Part shown: in pieces, positions 6,424 through 6,668 of the stretch | How positions within the stretch are numbered: the first letter of the stretch is position 1 | Layout: each line of letters opens with the position of its first letter | NCBI GenBank assembly: GCA_030151985.1 | Contig: JASLDZ010000315.1 | Location: forward strand, 1 to 6,668 | DNA: 6,668 nucleotides | Origin: Caulobacteraceae bacterium | Lineage (GTDB): Bacteria > Pseudomonadota > Alphaproteobacteria > Caulobacterales > Caulobacteraceae | Direction: 5' to 3' | The notes under the pieces: model-generated | The model's input: the letters and a program-made list of their open reading frames with translations, nothing else | Database searches by the model: none | Told to the model about the DNA's origin: nothing | Translations under genes and position numbers: made by a program

Positions 6424-6668
6424 ATGCGCGCCCCGGTCATCCTCATCCTGGCGGCCCTGCTCGCTCTGGTCCTGCAGCTGAGCCTCAAGCCGGGGTCCGA
6501 CGCCGCGCCCCGGCCTGCGATCCCGCGCGGTCGCCCAAGGGCGCCCACGGCTCTGCCGGCCGCCCCCCCGCTTCGCGCGCCCTTCGTCGCCGCGAGCCGG
6601 CGCTCGCCGTTCGACGTCGATCGCGGCGCGGCTTCGGGGTCGACGGCGGCGAGCGGCGCGCCCTCCGA
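6424..6668 (+). CDS. GspC/GspN-like T2SS inner-membrane protein (3' end outside window)
   Basis: First 81 codons of a gene that runs off the right edge. It starts with an ATG two bases after the gspM stop. The visible protein has a short N-terminal tail, one hydrophobic span (about 4-20, PVILILAALLALVLQLSL), and a Pro/Ala/Arg-rich linker (about 22-52). The linker is followed by APFVAASRRSPFDVDRG, which resembles the 'LFxxxRRPP' segment seen in small T2SS proteins that follow gspM in several alphaproteobacteria. A membrane anchor plus Pro-rich linker is also the N-terminal layout of GspC, which connects the platform to the GspD secretin. GspN proper (a larger protein of different N-terminal sequence) fits less well. 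The gene symbol is left empty because the diagnostic C-terminal part is not visible. No Shine-Dalgarno site is obvious; coupling to gspM is likely. Confidence 0.65.
   Translation, partial: MRAPVILILAALLALVLQLSLKPGSDAAPRPAIPRGRPRAPTALPAAPPLRAPFVAASRRSPFDVDRGAASGSTAASGAPS

Overview
The window is a tightly packed, single-strand block of type II secretion system (T2SS, general secretory pathway) genes. All genes are on the + strand, in the order gspE (5' end outside the window), gspF, gspG, gspH, gspI, gspJ, gspL, gspM, and the first 81 codons of a GspC/GspN-like inner-membrane protein. Together they encode the cytoplasmic ATPase (GspE), the inner-membrane platform (GspF, GspL, GspM), the major pseudopilin (GspG), three minor pseudopilins (GspH, GspI, GspJ), and probably the start of the protein linking platform to outer-membrane secretin. 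The secretin (GspD) and prepilin peptidase (GspO) are not in the window.

The DNA is very GC-rich, with third codon positions almost always G or C. The proteins look like those of a high-GC proteobacterium. The gene order, the short GspL and the small T2SS protein after gspM fit an alphaproteobacterium, perhaps Caulobacterales-like. That placement is an inference from style and has not been tested by a search.

Layout: 2-1732 gspE; 1737-2939 gspF; 2936-3421 gspG; 3405-3836 gspH; 3833-4222 gspI; 4219-4881 gspJ; 4878-5873 gspL; 5870-6421 gspM; 6424-6668 partial gspC/N-like gene. There is no non-coding stretch longer than 4 bases. Five junctions are 4-base ATGA or GTGA stop/start overlaps, one is a 17-base overlap (gspG/gspH), and two are gaps of 4 and 2 bases. 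The whole block is best read as one polycistronic, translationally coupled operon whose promoter lies upstream and whose terminator lies downstream. I see no promoter, terminator, RNA gene, mobile element or CRISPR array.

This is mostly a recognisable, known system. The unusual points are: no gspK between gspJ and gspL, where it normally sits; an atypical pseudopilin signal in GspI (Ser at +1, Asp at +5 instead of Glu); a lone cysteine pair at the GspJ C-terminus; and a GspL with a short cytoplasmic part. I found no convincing evidence of an undescribed system.
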